Shown here: positions 1 through 8,983 of the stretch, one piece after another
How positions within the stretch are numbered: the first letter of the stretch is position 1
Layout of the letters: each line of letters opens with the position of its first letter
Assembly: GCF_000767465.1 (NCBI RefSeq)
Contig: NZ_CP009291.1
Coordinates: 496,001 to 560,000, forward strand
Length of the DNA: 64,000 nt
Direction: 5' to 3'
From: Novosphingobium pentaromativorans US6-1
Lineage (GTDB): Bacteria > Pseudomonadota > Alphaproteobacteria > Sphingomonadales > Sphingomonadaceae
Notes under the pieces: model-generated
What the model was told of the DNA's origin: nothing
The model's input: the letters and a program-made list of their open reading frames with translations, nothing else
The model's database searches: none
Position numbers and translations under genes: made by a program

Positions 1-141
1 GAAACCGACTTTGGGCTTTGGGGCGTGGCGATCCTGCTGCGAACCGCCGGAGCAGGCGGCGAGAGCCGTCAACGCGGCCATTGCAATGATCCCGCGCCGA
101 AGCCGACCGGCGCTGACCGGATGAATGGAGGGTCGTTTCAA
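1..141 (-). CDS. RND efflux periplasmic adaptor, 5' fragment
   Basis: Only the N-terminus is inside the window; the gene runs off the left edge. The reading shows a basic stretch (RLRRG), a hydrophobic core and a lipobox (LAAC) followed by SGGSQQ and KPKVGF. This is the layout of the lipid-anchored membrane-fusion subunit of resistance-nodulation-division (AcrA/MexA-type) efflux pumps, which links the inner-membrane pump to the outer-membrane channel. I chose the TTG at 141 (reads MKR...). A GTG at 150 is possible, while an internal ATG at 81 would leave a signal peptide without positive charge. The family call rests on about 45 residues, so another lipoprotein cannot be excluded. Confidence 0.5.
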   Translation of the reverse strand, partial: MKRPSIHPVSAGRLRRGIIAMAALTALAACSGGSQQDRHAPKPKVGF

Positions 142-306
142 GACAAACACCGTCTGCTGATCAGAGGGGCCTGCTATCCGTTCATTCCGCCGGCGCTGCA
201 AGCATCCATTTCCCAATTGCGACAAATTCTTACAACGGCAGGAATGGCTGCTGCATTGCACCGGGCGCGCGGCGCGAGCCAAGCGCCGCATCAAGGCGCT
301 TCGCAA

Positions 307-320
307 GCGAACCGGTTCGC
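307..320. other. 14-bp perfect palindrome
   Basis: GCGAACCGGTTCGC is a perfect palindrome in the non-coding gap between the efflux adaptor gene (start near 141-150) and tRNA-Phe (385-460). It is about 160 bp upstream of the efflux start and 65 bp past the tRNA 3' end. Dyad operators of this size are typical of TetR- or MarR-type efflux regulators, but no regulator gene is visible in the window, so a tRNA processing or termination structure is equally possible. Nothing else recognisable lies in 151-384. Confidence 0.3.
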
Positions 321-384
321 AAGTGTCGGTTTTTCGAGGCTTGTATCGTTGAGGCCACTCTGACCTTCCCGCGAGGGAGGAGAG

Positions 385-460
385 TGGTGCCCGGGGACGG
401 AATCGAACCGCCGACACCATGATTTTCAGTCATGTGCTCTACCAACTGAGCTACCCGGGC
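385..460 (-). tRNA. tRNA-Phe (GAA)
   Basis: The minus strand folds as a complete cloverleaf. The acceptor GCCCGGG pairs with CCCGGGC, the D arm contains AGCTCAGTTGGTAGAG, the anticodon loop CTGAAAA carries GAA, and the T arm contains GGTTCGATTCC. The 3' CCA is encoded. The anticodon reads UUC/UUU, hence phenylalanine. It stands alone, with yacG about 100 bp upstream on the same strand. Confidence 0.97.
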
Positions 461-561
461 ATCTAGGCCAGCGACGGTTGCGATTGCGTCCCGTCGAGCG
501 TTGGTGGCGGGCCTATGACGAAGCTCGCGCACCTTTGCAACCCCCTATCGGTCAGGAATTT

Positions 562-729
562 TCATTCATCCTGTGGAATATCCGAAAAGCTGGGCGGACC
601 GGGCAGGGCATAGCCGTCATCCAGCCACTGCAGCAGGTCTCGATCCCGGCACCGTTTCGAGCAGAAGGGACTGTGCTCGGCGACGCGGGGTTTGGAACAG
701 ATCGGGCATTTGCGTTCGGAGCGGGTCAT
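562..729 (-). CDS. yacG: DNA gyrase inhibitor / zinc-finger protein YacG
   Basis: This small 55-residue protein has the YacG zinc-knuckle: CPIC near residues 9-12 and CSKRC near 23-27. An acidic, proline-rich tail follows. In E. coli YacG binds GyrB and inhibits gyrase. The start ATG (727-729) overlaps the stop of the upstream RNase gene in an ATGA junction, so the two are probably translated together. It is the last gene of the infA-maf-RNase-yacG chain. The length matches the short alphaproteobacterial form. Function is taken from the family. Confidence 0.9.
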   Translation of the reverse strand: MTRSERKCPICSKPRVAEHSPFCSKRCRDRDLLQWLDDGYALPGPPSFSDIPQDE

Positions 730-1700
730 GATGCCACGGCCTGCGCGAATCCTCCGCCGAGTGCAAGGTTGCTGTCCGCCTCGATGCGAATGCGGCGCCC
801 GGTGCGGCGTTGCAGTTCTTCCTGCCATGCAGGCGCAATCGCCGCGCAGACCTGCGGATGGGCCTTGAGCAGCAAGACGCCTGGGTCGCGCACCGATTCC
901 GCACGGCGCAGCAGCAGTCTTGCAGCCGCCGCGAAAGGCTCCTGTCGCACGTGCTGGAGAATCGACGGGCGCTCGAGGCGGGCGACGAGCTGGACGAAAC
1001 CGAATCCGTTCATCGCCGTGCGCTGGTGGGGCCAACGATCGAGCGCTGCGCCGAGAGCCTCGTCCACGGCGCGCCGATCGTCCTTGCGCTCGAGCGAGGG
1101 GAAATCGATGCCGATCGAGCCCGCCAGGTCGAACTGGCCGATGGCGGCGGCGATCGCGGGAATTGCGGCTAGCGCAAGCAGCCGAGGTGGCAATGCGCCG
1201 TCGATGTCGATCAGGGTCATGGCAGGCGTGGGGCTGACGACGATCGAGCCGCCGTCGAAAGCCATAACGCCATCGAGTGCTTCGCTTACGATCTCGGGCC
1301 AGGGATCGTCTGGGAAGCGCTCGACCACGCGCACGTTAAGCCCTTCCTTGCGCAAGCGCTCGGCAAGCGTGGAGGCGGGGCGCACGGGCCGGTCGGTGAA
1401 GCGGGCCTGAGCGCGCTTGTGGCGCCCGGTCTCGGCAATGGCTGCGCGTAGTATCGTCGCGCGCACGAGGGCTCCCTCACTGGCACTGGCGGGAAGACCG
1501 TCGATCAGGGCTTCCTCGCCGCACGGGAAGCGCACCGTGCCCCGCTTGGCACCGCTTCGCCGGGAAACGAGCGTGGCATCGGCCGTTTCGCCTGCTGCCA
1601 GCCTGCCGGGCCATTCAAGCCGCGCGGCCAGCACTTGCCCGGCCTCGACGAGGATTGCCCGGGTTTCCCCGATCCCTTCCTCGACCAGCCACTCAGCCAA
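726..1700 (-). CDS. Ribonuclease E/G family protein
   Basis: This 324-residue protein resembles the RNase E/G family but is shorter than RNase G (about 490) and far shorter than RNase E. It keeps an S1-like N-terminal part ([24 protein letters not shown]) and a catalytic-core region with DGGSIVVSPTPAMTLIDID near residue 150, the segment that supplies the metal-binding aspartates. The C-terminal Zn-link region is not obvious. It lies between maf (8-bp overlap) and yacG (4-bp overlap), a common sphingomonad and alphaproteobacterial arrangement. Likely role: RNA processing. Whether it is catalytically competent cannot be settled by eye. Confidence 0.75.
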   Translation of the reverse strand: MAEWLVEEGIGETRAILVEAGQVLAARLEWPGRLAAGETADATLVSRRSGAKRGTVRFPCGEEALIDGLPASASEGALVRATILRAAIAETGRHKRAQARFTDRPVRPASTLAERLRKEGLNVRVVERFPDDPWPEIVSEALDGVMAFDGGSIVVSPTPAMTLIDIDGALPPRLLALAAIPAIAAAIGQFDLAGSIGIDFPSLERKDDRRAVDEALGAALDRWPHQRTAMNGFGFVQLVARLERPSILQHVRQEPFAAAARLLLRRAESVRDPGVLLLKAHPQVCAAIAPAWQEELQRRTGRRIRIEADSNLALGGGFAQAVAS

Positions 1701-2376
1701 TCGGGAATCCTGCCGCCTTGAGCAGGGCGCGGGTTTCGAACAGGGGCAGGCCGACGACGCCGGAATGGCTGCCGCCGATCCAGGCGATCAGGCCCTCGGC
1801 GCTGCCCTGGATGGCATAGCCACCGGCCTTGCCGTGCCATTCGCCGCCAGTGATGTAATGCTCGATCTCTTCGCGGCTGAGCGGCTTGAAGCGCACGACC
1901 GTCTCGGACAGGCGTTCGCGCACGGTGCCATCGGGGCTCTTGAGGGCAATCGCCGAAAGCACGCGGTGGCGCCGCCCGGACAGCAGGGCAAGGCACTCGC
2001 GCGCGGTGTTTTCGTCTTCCGCCTTGGGCAGGATGCGGCGTCCGCAGGCTACGACCGTATCGCCCGCCAGCACATGCGCGTCGGAGACCTCGACCGCCAT
2101 GGCTTTTTCGCGCGCCATGCGCCGGGCATAGACGCGCGGCAGTTCGCGCGGTTCGTGAGCTTCGTCGATGTCGGCAGAAATGATCGCGTCGGGCTGCAGG
2201 CCGAGCCGCGCGATCAGCTCGCGGCGGCGCGGGCTGGCCGATGCGAGGACCAGCCGCGGACTGGGGGCGCGGGTGTCACCGGCTTGCGTCCCGGCGACGG
2301 GCTGGGCCTCAGTACTGACCGGGGCCACCGCGACCGGGCATGAAGCGATAGGTGATGCGCCCCTTGGTAAGGTCAT
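1693..2376 (-). CDS. maf: Maf-like nucleoside triphosphate pyrophosphatase
   Basis: The Maf/YhdE signature is clear: [13 protein letters not shown] near the front, then DTVV (the catalytic Asp region), GRRHRV, and the C-terminal [18 protein letters not shown] motif. Members hydrolyse non-canonical or modified NTPs to NMP and pyrophosphate (house-cleaning). The 3' end overlaps the RNase gene by 8 bp. The start is uncertain. The ATG at 2376 would overlap infA by 68 bp and give about 40 extra residues before the conserved core. A GTG at 2328 reduces the overlap and may be the real start. Confidence 0.88.
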   Translation of the reverse strand: MTLPRGASPIASCPVAVAPVSTEAQPVAGTQAGDTRAPSPRLVLASASPRRRELIARLGLQPDAIISADIDEAHEPRELPRVYARRMAREKAMAVEVSDAHVLAGDTVVACGRRILPKAEDENTARECLALLSGRRHRVLSAIALKSPDGTVRERLSETVVRFKPLSREEIEHYITGGEWHGKAGGYAIQGSAEGLIAWIGGSHSGVVGLPLFETRALLKAAGFPIG

Positions 2377-2554
2377 AGGGCGTCAGTTCGACGAGAACTT
2401 CGTCGCCGACCAGCACGCGGATGCGGTTCTTGCGCATCTTGCCGGCGGTATGGCCAAGTATCTCGTGGCCATTTTCCAGTTCGACGCGGAACATGGCGTT
2501 GGGAAGCAGTTCCACAACGCGGCCGCGCATCTCGAGGAGTTCTTCTTTCGCCAT
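2309..2554 (-). CDS. infA: Translation initiation factor IF-1
   Basis: The 81-residue S1/OB-fold protein begins [20 protein letters not shown] and carries [14 protein letters not shown], the IF-1 core. IF-1 binds the ribosomal A site during initiation. It is about nine residues longer than the E. coli protein because of a Gly-rich tail ([10 protein letters not shown]), common in alphaproteobacteria. It is the first gene of the minus-strand chain that continues into maf, the RNase gene and yacG. The TonB receptor gene is divergent, so 2555-2752 must hold both promoters; I see no clear -35/-10 pair there. Confidence 0.95.
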   Translation of the reverse strand: MAKEELLEMRGRVVELLPNAMFRVELENGHEILGHTAGKMRKNRIRVLVGDEVLVELTPYDLTKGRITYRFMPGRGGPGQY

Positions 2555-2752
2555 CGGCGATCAATATCCGTAGTTTTGCTGCAACAGTGCGGCGCGCCAT
2601 AGCCACGACTCGCGAAAAAGGGAAGCCTCGCTTGTTCATTCTCGCGCAAGCAACATGCGACAAATTGTTACCCCGACGCGACTTGCGGGGTGGAACGGCT
2701 CACGGCAAGAGCGGGGTGGGAAGGACAGAGCGTATCATGGCGGAGAATTTGT

Positions 2753-5710
2753 TTGCGATCCCACCTTTTGCTTCCCTTGATTACGGGCGCATCCCTGCCG
2801 TCCCTGGCGCTGGCACAGGTTGCTGCACCCGCGACGATCATTGACGAGGATGACGACGCCATCGAAGTCAATTCGACCGAGATCGTCGTCGTAGCCCCGC
2901 GTATTCGCGGGCAGATCGAAGTTCCCAACCAGCCGGTCCAGACTTTCGACGAGGAAGACATTGCCGCCTATGGCGCCGACTCGATCGCTGACCTGATCGA
3001 GGCGATCTCGCCGCAGACGGGCAGTGGGCGTGGGCGCGGTTCGGGCCGCCCGGTGATTCTGGTCAACGGACAGCGCATCACCAGCTTCCGGGAACTTCAT
3101 CGTATCCCGCCCGAAGCGATCCGCCGGATGGAGGTGCTGCCCGAAGAAGTCGCACTGCGCTTTGGCTATCCGGCGAATCAGCGCGTCCTCAACCTGATTC
3201 TGAAGGACAACTTCGCGGCGCTCATGGCAGCGGGCGAGTACAATGTCCCGACGCGCGGCGGCTATGACAACTATGAAGCCGAAGGCGGCATCTTCAAGAT
3301 CTCGGGACCGCGCCGGTACAACTTCTCCGCGAAGCTGACCGAGACGACGATCCTGACCGAGGACGAGCGCAATATCCGGCAGAGCGCTTCGGGCCAGCCG
3401 ACGGTCGCGGGCGACCCCGATCCGGTACGCTATCGCAGCCTTGCCGATGCCGATTCGACGCTCGAGCTGAACGGCACGATGACGCAGGGCATCGGCGAGG
3501 GCGGCCTTGCCGGTTCGATCACCGCCAACGGTGCCTATACGCATCAGCAGACGACCTCGCTTTCCGGCCTCGACACGGTCAGGTTGAGCTATGGTGGCGA
3601 AAGCCAGACCCGCACGCTGCCCGATCCTCTGACGACGCGTTCGGTAGTCGACACCTTCGCGGGCGGGCTGGGTTACAACACGATGATCGGGGACTGGACG
3701 TTCTCGACCACGGCGGACGGCAGCTACACCGACACCAATACGCGTACCGACCGGCGCCGCGATACCGATGCCCTCGTGGCCGCGGCGGCAAGCGGGACGC
3801 TGGCGATTGGCGGCGCGCTGCCGGCCGTGCCCGGTGCCGGCGTCGATGTCGCGCGCAATCGCGCGCTCGCACTCGCAACGCTGACCACGTTGTCCGGTCG
3901 GCCGTTCCGGATGCCCGCGGGCGATGCCAACCTGACGATCAAGGGCGGATTCGATTTCAATCGCACCACGAGCGAGGACAGCCGCACCGACATCGGTGCC
4001 TTCACGCTCAGGCGCTCGGACGTGTCGGGCGGCGTCAACCTCGCCGTGCCGCTGACCAGCCGCGGCGAGGATTTCCTGGGCGCCGTCGGCGACTTCACGC
4101 TGAATGTGGGCGGCGGGATCGATCATCTCTCTGATTTCGGTTCCTTGAAGAACTGGAACCTGGGGCTGACCTGGAACCCGACCGATGCGCTGTCCTTCCA
4201 GGCGAGCTATCTGGTGGAGGACGCGGCGCCGAGCCTGTCGCAGCTGGGCGCACCCACTATCCTGACCTACAACGTCTCGGTCTATGACTTCACCAATTCG
4301 ACGACCTCGCTGGTCACGGTAACGTCCGGCGGAAACCCCGATCTGGTCAAGGAAAAGCAGCGCGACATCAAACTTTCGGCGACCTGGAAACTGCCTTTCC
4401 TCGATCGCTCCAACCTGCTCGTCGAGTACTTCCGCAACCGGTCGAGCGACGTCACCAAGTCATTCCCCTTGCTCACCCCCGCGATCGAGGCGGCGTTTCC
4501 CGGACGCGTCACGCGCGACGCATTCGGCAACCTCATCGCCATTGACCGGCGCGCCGTGACTTACGACGAGGTCTCGACTTCCAGCATGCGCTGGGGCTTC
4601 AACATATCCGGCAAGCTGGGTAGCGACAGTGCTTCGGGCGGCGGTGCGAGCCGCGGATCTTCTCGCACGGCAGCGCCTGTGCATAGCGCGCCGTCGACGC
4701 CGCCCGGTGGCTTTGGCGGGCCGCCTCCCGCCGGTGCCGGCGCTTTCGATCCATCGCGTTTCGAGGCCTTGCGCAAGAGCCTGTGCGCACCGGCGGGCGA
4801 GGGCGCAGCATCGCCCGATCTTTCGGCCATGCCCGAGCGCATGCGCGAACGCCTGGTCGGGGCGGACGGCAAGGTCGATCCCGACAAGCTGGAGAAGATG
4901 AAGCAGAGGGTCTGTTCGGCTGAGGGGCCGGGCGCTGCCGGGGGCTTCGATCCCGAACGCTTCGCGCGCATGCGGCAGGCGGTCTGTGCCCAAGGCAGCA
5001 CCGGGCCCGATCTTTCGAAGCTGCCCGAACCGATAGCGGAACGTCTCAAGGGCCCCGATGGACAGGTGGACAAGGCGCGCCTTGCCGCCATGCGCGAGCG
5101 GATGTGCAGCAGCGACGGCGCCTCGTCGCCGGGCGCAGGTGCAGCGCCTGCCGAGCAGAAGCAGTCGGGTGACGCCTCGCGTTCTGGCAGCGGTGGCGGC
5201 GGGCACTCGGGCTTCGGACCTCCGGGGGGTGGGCGCTGGAACCTCTCGGTCTATCACACCTGGCGTTTTGTCGACCGGGTGCGCATTGCACCGGGCGTCC
5301 CGGAGCTCGACGAACTGGCGGGCGATGCGATCAGTGCCGGCGGCGTTCCGCGCCATTCCATCGAGATGGAGGGCGGCCTGTTCAAGAACGGCTACGGCCT
5401 GCGTCTCAAGGGCGAATGGAATGCCCCGGCCAAAGTCAACGGCAGCGGCCTGCCCGGCAGCTCCGACTTGCGCTTCGGCAGTACTTTCGTTCTCGACGCG
5501 CGGCTTTTCGTCGATCTCGGCCGCATGGAGAGCCTCGTTGCCAAGGCTCCGTTCTTCAAGGGCGCGCGGCTTGCGCTGACGGCTGACAACCTGCTCGATT
5601 CGCGCCAGAAGGTTACCGACGGGAACGGCGCCGTGCCGCTAGCCTATCAGGCCGCCTACCGCGAGCCGCAGGGGCGCGTTGTGGGGATCGACTTCCGCAA
5701 GATGTTCTGA
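2753..5710 (+). CDS. TonB-dependent receptor-like outer-membrane protein with cysteine-rich insert
   Basis: A signal peptide (RSHLLLPLITGASLPSLALAQ) precedes a plug domain (VQTFDEEDIAAYG, RGSGRPVILVNGQRI, IPPEAIRRMEVLPEEVALRFGYP). A long beta-barrel region follows with alternating aromatic strands and a C-terminal Phe. I chose the TTG at 2753 because GGAG sits 7 nt upstream and it gives a compact signal peptide; a GTG at 2690 would add 21 residues. Residues about 665-789 (4745-5119) are a non-barrel insert of two similar 60-residue modules, each with two Cys and an EF-hand-like DGxVD segment, flanked by Gly/Pro/Ser-rich linkers. Ligand unknown; no iron or vitamin genes are adjacent. Confidence 0.85.
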   Translation: MRSHLLLPLITGASLPSLALAQVAAPATIIDEDDDAIEVNSTEIVVVAPRIRGQIEVPNQPVQTFDEEDIAAYGADSIADLIEAISPQTGSGRGRGSGRPVILVNGQRITSFRELHRIPPEAIRRMEVLPEEVALRFGYPANQRVLNLILKDNFAALMAAGEYNVPTRGGYDNYEAEGGIFKISGPRRYNFSAKLTETTILTEDERNIRQSASGQPTVAGDPDPVRYRSLADADSTLELNGTMTQGIGEGGLAGSITANGAYTHQQTTSLSGLDTVRLSYGGESQTRTLPDPLTTRSVVDTFAGGLGYNTMIGDWTFSTTADGSYTDTNTRTDRRRDTDALVAAAASGTLAIGGALPAVPGAGVDVARNRALALATLTTLSGRPFRMPAGDANLTIKGGFDFNRTTSEDSRTDIGAFTLRRSDVSGGVNLAVPLTSRGEDFLGAVGDFTLNVGGGIDHLSDFGSLKNWNLGLTWNPTDALSFQASYLVEDAAPSLSQLGAPTILTYNVSVYDFTNSTTSLVTVTSGGNPDLVKEKQRDIKLSATWKLPFLDRSNLLVEYFRNRSSDVTKSFPLLTPAIEAAFPGRVTRDAFGNLIAIDRRAVTYDEVSTSSMRWGFNISGKLGSDSASGGGASRGSSRTAAPVHSAPSTPPGGFGGPPPAGAGAFDPSRFEALRKSLCAPAGEGAASPDLSAMPERMRERLVGADGKVDPDKLEKMKQRVCSAEGPGAAGGFDPERFARMRQAVCAQGSTGPDLSKLPEPIAERLKGPDGQVDKARLAAMRERMCSSDGASSPGAGAAPAEQKQSGDASRSGSGGGGHSGFGPPGGGRWNLSVYHTWRFVDRVRIAPGVPELDELAGDAISAGGVPRHSIEMEGGLFKNGYGLRLKGEWNAPAKVNGSGLPGSSDLRFGSTFVLDARLFVDLGRMESLVAKAPFFKGARLALTADNLLDSRQKVTDGNGAVPLAYQAAYREPQGRVVGIDFRKMF
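4745..5119 (+). repeat. Internal two-copy module inside the TonB-dependent receptor
   Basis: Module A (4745-4927) and module B (4946-5119) encode matching patterns: FDPxRFxxxR, a Cys, PDLSxxPE, ERLxGxDGxVD, then MxxRxCS. A short PGAAGG linker separates them. Each has predicted helices, two cysteines and an acidic DGKVD or DGQVD loop resembling half an EF-hand. The pair sits between two barrel strands (ending GFNISGKLG and restarting RWNLSVYHTW), so it forms one large loop. This suggests an in-frame duplication within a receptor loop. Confidence 0.7.
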
Positions 5711-5765
5711 AGCGCGGTCTCAGTTGAGGATGACATGGTGCGCAGGTCTACCGCTCGCGCGCACC

Positions 5766-7727
5766 ATGTCCTATCTGGCGGGCATGGCGCGTACTCCAGC
5801 CGGAACTCCCGATCACCCAAAGGGGCTCGAACGCTTCAACGAGGAGCGGGCGACAACGACCGTGCGCGGGTCGGACAAGCCCGACCTGCAGGCCGGTGCG
5901 GAAGTGATCCGCGACACGGTGCGCACCTTGCCGCACAGGCCCGGCGTCTACCGCATGCAGGATGCGCGCGGGGAAGTGCTTTATGTGGGCAAGGCGCGCG
6001 CCTTGAAGAATCGTGTTGCCAATTACGTCCAGTGGGAACGGCTGCCCGGTCGCCTGCAGCGCATGGTCAGCCAGACCCGGTCGATGACGATCGTCACGAC
6101 CAATTCCGAGGCCGAGGCGCTGCTGCTCGAAGCGCAGCTCATCAAGCGCTTTCGCCCCGCCTACAACGTGCTGCTGCGCGACGACAAGTCGTTCCCGTTC
6201 ATCCTGCTGCGGGCGGACCACGCCTTTCCGCGAATCATGAAGCACCGCGGCGCGCGCAAGGCCAAGGGCAACTACTATGGCCCCTTCGCCAGCGCGGGAT
6301 CGGTCAACACCACGATCAATGCACTGCAGAAGCTGTTCCTGCTGCGCAGCTGCACCGACAGCTTCTTTTCCCGGCGCGACCGACCTTGCCTGCTTTACCA
6401 GATCAAGCGCTGCTCTGCTCCGTGCGTCGACCGGATCGACGAGGCGGGTTATGCCGAGCTCGTCCAGGAGGCGAAGGATTTCCTGGGCGGCAAGTCCAGT
6501 GCGGTGCAGCGCAAGATCGAATCGCAAATGGCCGAGGCGGCCGAAGCGCTGGACTTCGAGCGTGCCGCGATGCTGCGCGACAGGTTGCGCGCCGCCACGT
6601 TCATCCAGGGCAGCCAGGCGATCAATGCCGAAGGCCTCGACAATGCCGACATCTTCGCGATGGCCAGCAAGGGCGGGCAGATCGGGGTGCAGGCCTTCTT
6701 CATCCGCGGCGGGCAGAACTGGGGGCACCGCGCCTTCTTCCCCGCGCACACCGAGGGGTTATCGGAGGAAGAAGTCCTGCAGAGCTTCCTTGCCCAGTTC
6801 TATGAGGAAGTGCCGCCAGCGCGCACCATCCTGATCGACCGCGAATTGCCTGAGGCGGACCTTCTGGCCGAGGCGTTCCGCGAATTGGCAGGAGGCAAGG
6901 TCGAGATCTCCGTGCCCCAGCGCGGCAATCGCAAAAGGTTGATGGCGCAGGCCCATCGCAATGCGGTGGAAGCGCTCGACCGCCGCCTCGCAGAGCGCGG
7001 CACGCAGGCCAGGATTCTGCGCGAACTGGCCGAATTCCTTGAACTGCCGGACGTGCCGCAGCGGATCGAGGTTTACGACAACAGCCATATCCAGGGCACC
7101 AAGGCCCTGGGCGCCATGGTTGTCGCCGGGCCCGAAGGCTTTCTCAAGAACCAGTACCGCAAGTTCAACATCAAGTCGGCCCGGACCGACGACGACTACG
7201 CGATGATGCGCGAAGTGATGACCCGGCGATTCGGCCGGGCGCAGGAGGAAGATCCCGAGCGTGAAAGCGGGACCTGGCCCGATCTCGTCCTGATCGACGG
7301 CGGCAAGGGACAGATGAGCTCGGTAAAGGATGCACTTGAGGAACTGGGCATCGAGGACGTGCCGCTCATCGCGATTGCCAAGGGACCGCACCATGGCCGC
7401 GAAGGGCGCGAGGTATTTCATTTCCCCGATGGCCGGGAAAAGATGCTGCCGGTCAATTCGCCACTGTTGTTCCATCTCCAGCGCCTGCGCGACGAAGTGC
7501 ACCGCTATGCCATCGGCGCGCATCGGGCCAAGCGCAGCCGGGCCATTTCCGCCAGCCCGCTCGACGAAATTCCGGGCATCGGCCCGGCGCGCAAGCGGGC
7601 GCTACTGCTGCATTTCGGTACAGCAGGGAAAGTGCGGGCGGCCAGTCTGGAGGACCTGCAGCGCGCGCCCGGCGTGAGCAAGGCCGTCGCCCAGACGATC
7701 TACGATTTCTACCACCCGAACGGCTGA
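5766..7727 (+). CDS. uvrC: Excinuclease ABC subunit C
   Basis: UvrC makes both incisions in UvrABC nucleotide excision repair. Visible parts in order: an N-terminal extension of about 50 residues, the GIY-YIG nuclease (GVYRMQD, VLYVGKA), Cys residues around RPCLLYQIKRCSAPC, a UVR motif (ALDFERAAMLRDRLRA), the RNase H-like nuclease (RIEVYDNSHIQG, LVLIDGGKGQ) and a C-terminal helix-hairpin-helix (EIPGIGPARKRALL). At 653 residues it is slightly longer than E. coli UvrC (610). Starts at ATG 5766 or 5784 are both plausible. An upstream in-frame start would overlap the receptor gene and is less likely. Confidence 0.95.
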   Translation: MSYLAGMARTPAGTPDHPKGLERFNEERATTTVRGSDKPDLQAGAEVIRDTVRTLPHRPGVYRMQDARGEVLYVGKARALKNRVANYVQWERLPGRLQRMVSQTRSMTIVTTNSEAEALLLEAQLIKRFRPAYNVLLRDDKSFPFILLRADHAFPRIMKHRGARKAKGNYYGPFASAGSVNTTINALQKLFLLRSCTDSFFSRRDRPCLLYQIKRCSAPCVDRIDEAGYAELVQEAKDFLGGKSSAVQRKIESQMAEAAEALDFERAAMLRDRLRAATFIQGSQAINAEGLDNADIFAMASKGGQIGVQAFFIRGGQNWGHRAFFPAHTEGLSEEEVLQSFLAQFYEEVPPARTILIDRELPEADLLAEAFRELAGGKVEISVPQRGNRKRLMAQAHRNAVEALDRRLAERGTQARILRELAEFLELPDVPQRIEVYDNSHIQGTKALGAMVVAGPEGFLKNQYRKFNIKSARTDDDYAMMREVMTRRFGRAQEEDPERESGTWPDLVLIDGGKGQMSSVKDALEELGIEDVPLIAIAKGPHHGREGREVFHFPDGREKMLPVNSPLLFHLQRLRDEVHRYAIGAHRAKRSRAISASPLDEIPGIGPARKRALLLHFGTAGKVRAASLEDLQRAPGVSKAVAQTIYDFYHPNG

Positions 7728-7744
7728 AGCCGCGCCCCGATCCG

Positions 7745-8050
7745 TCAGCGGTCCACTTCGGCCGTCACGCGGTGGAAGAAGGGATGGTGCGGAGTCGCTC
7801 CATTATGAATGTTATTGAAGATCCCTCCGCACAGGCTGCCCAACCGGGCCGCGGCGGTAGAGACTTCCTCTCCGGTGCGGACATCGATGTGCAATTTCAG
7901 CTTGCCGTCGAATTCGAAGAAGACCTTGATGGCCTTGGGAAATTCAGATTTCAGTATTTCAAGTAACTTGCCAAGCTCTTCGGCAATAGAAATCGCCCTC
8001 GTTGCCTGAGGGAAAGGCTCGACCTGGCTGATGTTGGTGACTTCGGACAT
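7745..8050 (-). CDS. Hypothetical protein (101 aa)
   Basis: I do not recognise this family. The product is soluble, with no signal or membrane segment. A helical N-terminal half (SIAEELGKLLEILKSEFPKAIKVF) leads into a beta-like segment (FEFDGKLKLHIDVRTGEEV) and a His-rich tail (HNGATPHHPFFHR). AGGGG lies shortly upstream of the ATG, supporting translation. It converges with uvrC (17-bp gap). Base composition is visibly less GC-rich than its neighbours, which may indicate recent acquisition or relaxed selection. Confidence 0.6.
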   Translation of the reverse strand: MSEVTNISQVEPFPQATRAISIAEELGKLLEILKSEFPKAIKVFFEFDGKLKLHIDVRTGEEVSTAAARLGSLCGGIFNNIHNGATPHHPFFHRVTAEVDR

Positions 8051-8146
8051 GGTACACCCCTGTGTTCCCAGAAGTGTTCTAACAGGCGGCTGCGAACTTG
8101 TGCAGGGGGAATGCGGTTTTTGCGAGCGGTTATTAATTGGTAGGCG

Positions 8147-8983
8147 TTACCCTGCGCCCAACTTGCGCGCTACTCTCCAGCCATAGGCCTTCGCCAGATT
8201 GCGCGCTGGCCAGCGGCCGGGACTGCGGGGCTTCAAACCGTATTTTCGCAGCAAACCGTTGAAGGCGCGGGCATCCGCTTCGGCAAAGCTCCATTCGGAG
8301 CGCCAGGTAATCGAAAGCGAAATCGATGGTTCCGGTCCATTTCGGACGAAATGCGGCGCCATGACCGGGACGAACAGCGCCTCTCCTGCAGCAATCGCGA
8401 ATTCACGGCCACCCGAGAGCAGATCTTCGCTCCAGCGCAATTCCCGACCGCCGCCAGTGTGGTAGGTTTCGTGCACTTCGTCGGGCGCATAGCGGGCATC
8501 CCCGGCGGGAAACTGCGTCATCACCTTCGAGCCGCGCACCTGCAGCAGGATATTGTGCTCCGGATCGAAGTGATAGGGCGTCACACCGCCTGCCGAGGTC
8601 ACGAAGACAAAGCCCTGGGTCTTCATCATGCGCCCGGTCCTAGCCTCGATCTGCGGGCGCAGTTCGCCGAGAAGGTCCTCCAGCAAGGCCGCGTAGGACG
8701 GATGCTGCTCTATGTTCTTGAGCGCGGCCCACGAATTGCTCGTCTCGATCGAACGGATCGTTTCGCCGATGGGAATGCCGGTCGCCGCAGGCTTGCCATC
8801 TATGCCGATGGGCTGGTTGCCGGCGTTGTACTCTATCGAGGCTTCCGGCAGCGCTTCGGCAAGATCGGCAAGCGCACCGAAGTCCAGCAGCGGATGGGCA
8901 CTGAGTGTGTGAACCAGCTTATGCGGAATTTCCGGGTAGTTGGCGGAAAATGTCGCGCGGGCGCTGGGCGGGAAAACGCTCAT
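8147..8983 (-). CDS. Cupin-like (JmjC/cupin_8-type) protein
   Basis: This 278-residue protein has a probable double-stranded beta-helix core with GVTPYHFDPEHNILLQVRG (an HxD pair as in 2-oxoglutarate/Fe(II) oxygenases), then FVPVMAPHFVRNG supplying the distal His. Such proteins are usually hydroxylases, but the substrate is not evident. The start ATG overlaps the stop of the upstream acetyltransferase gene (ATGA at 8980-8983), so the two are co-translated and may act on the same target. The gene is described as cupin-like in sphingomonads; the functional assignment is only at superfamily level. Confidence 0.75.
   Translation of the reverse strand: MSVFPPSARATFSANYPEIPHKLVHTLSAHPLLDFGALADLAEALPEASIEYNAGNQPIGIDGKPAATGIPIGETIRSIETSNSWAALKNIEQHPSYAALLEDLLGELRPQIEARTGRMMKTQGFVFVTSAGGVTPYHFDPEHNILLQVRGSKVMTQFPAGDARYAPDEVHETYHTGGGRELRWSEDLLSGGREFAIAAGEALFVPVMAPHFVRNGPEPSISLSITWRSEWSFAEADARAFNGLLRKYGLKPRSPGRWPARNLAKAYGWRVARKLGAG

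Noticed and set aside
2735..4126. 463-codon open frame antisense to the TonB-dependent receptor
   Set aside because: Low-complexity His/Arg/Gly product with no family features; the sense receptor is clear.
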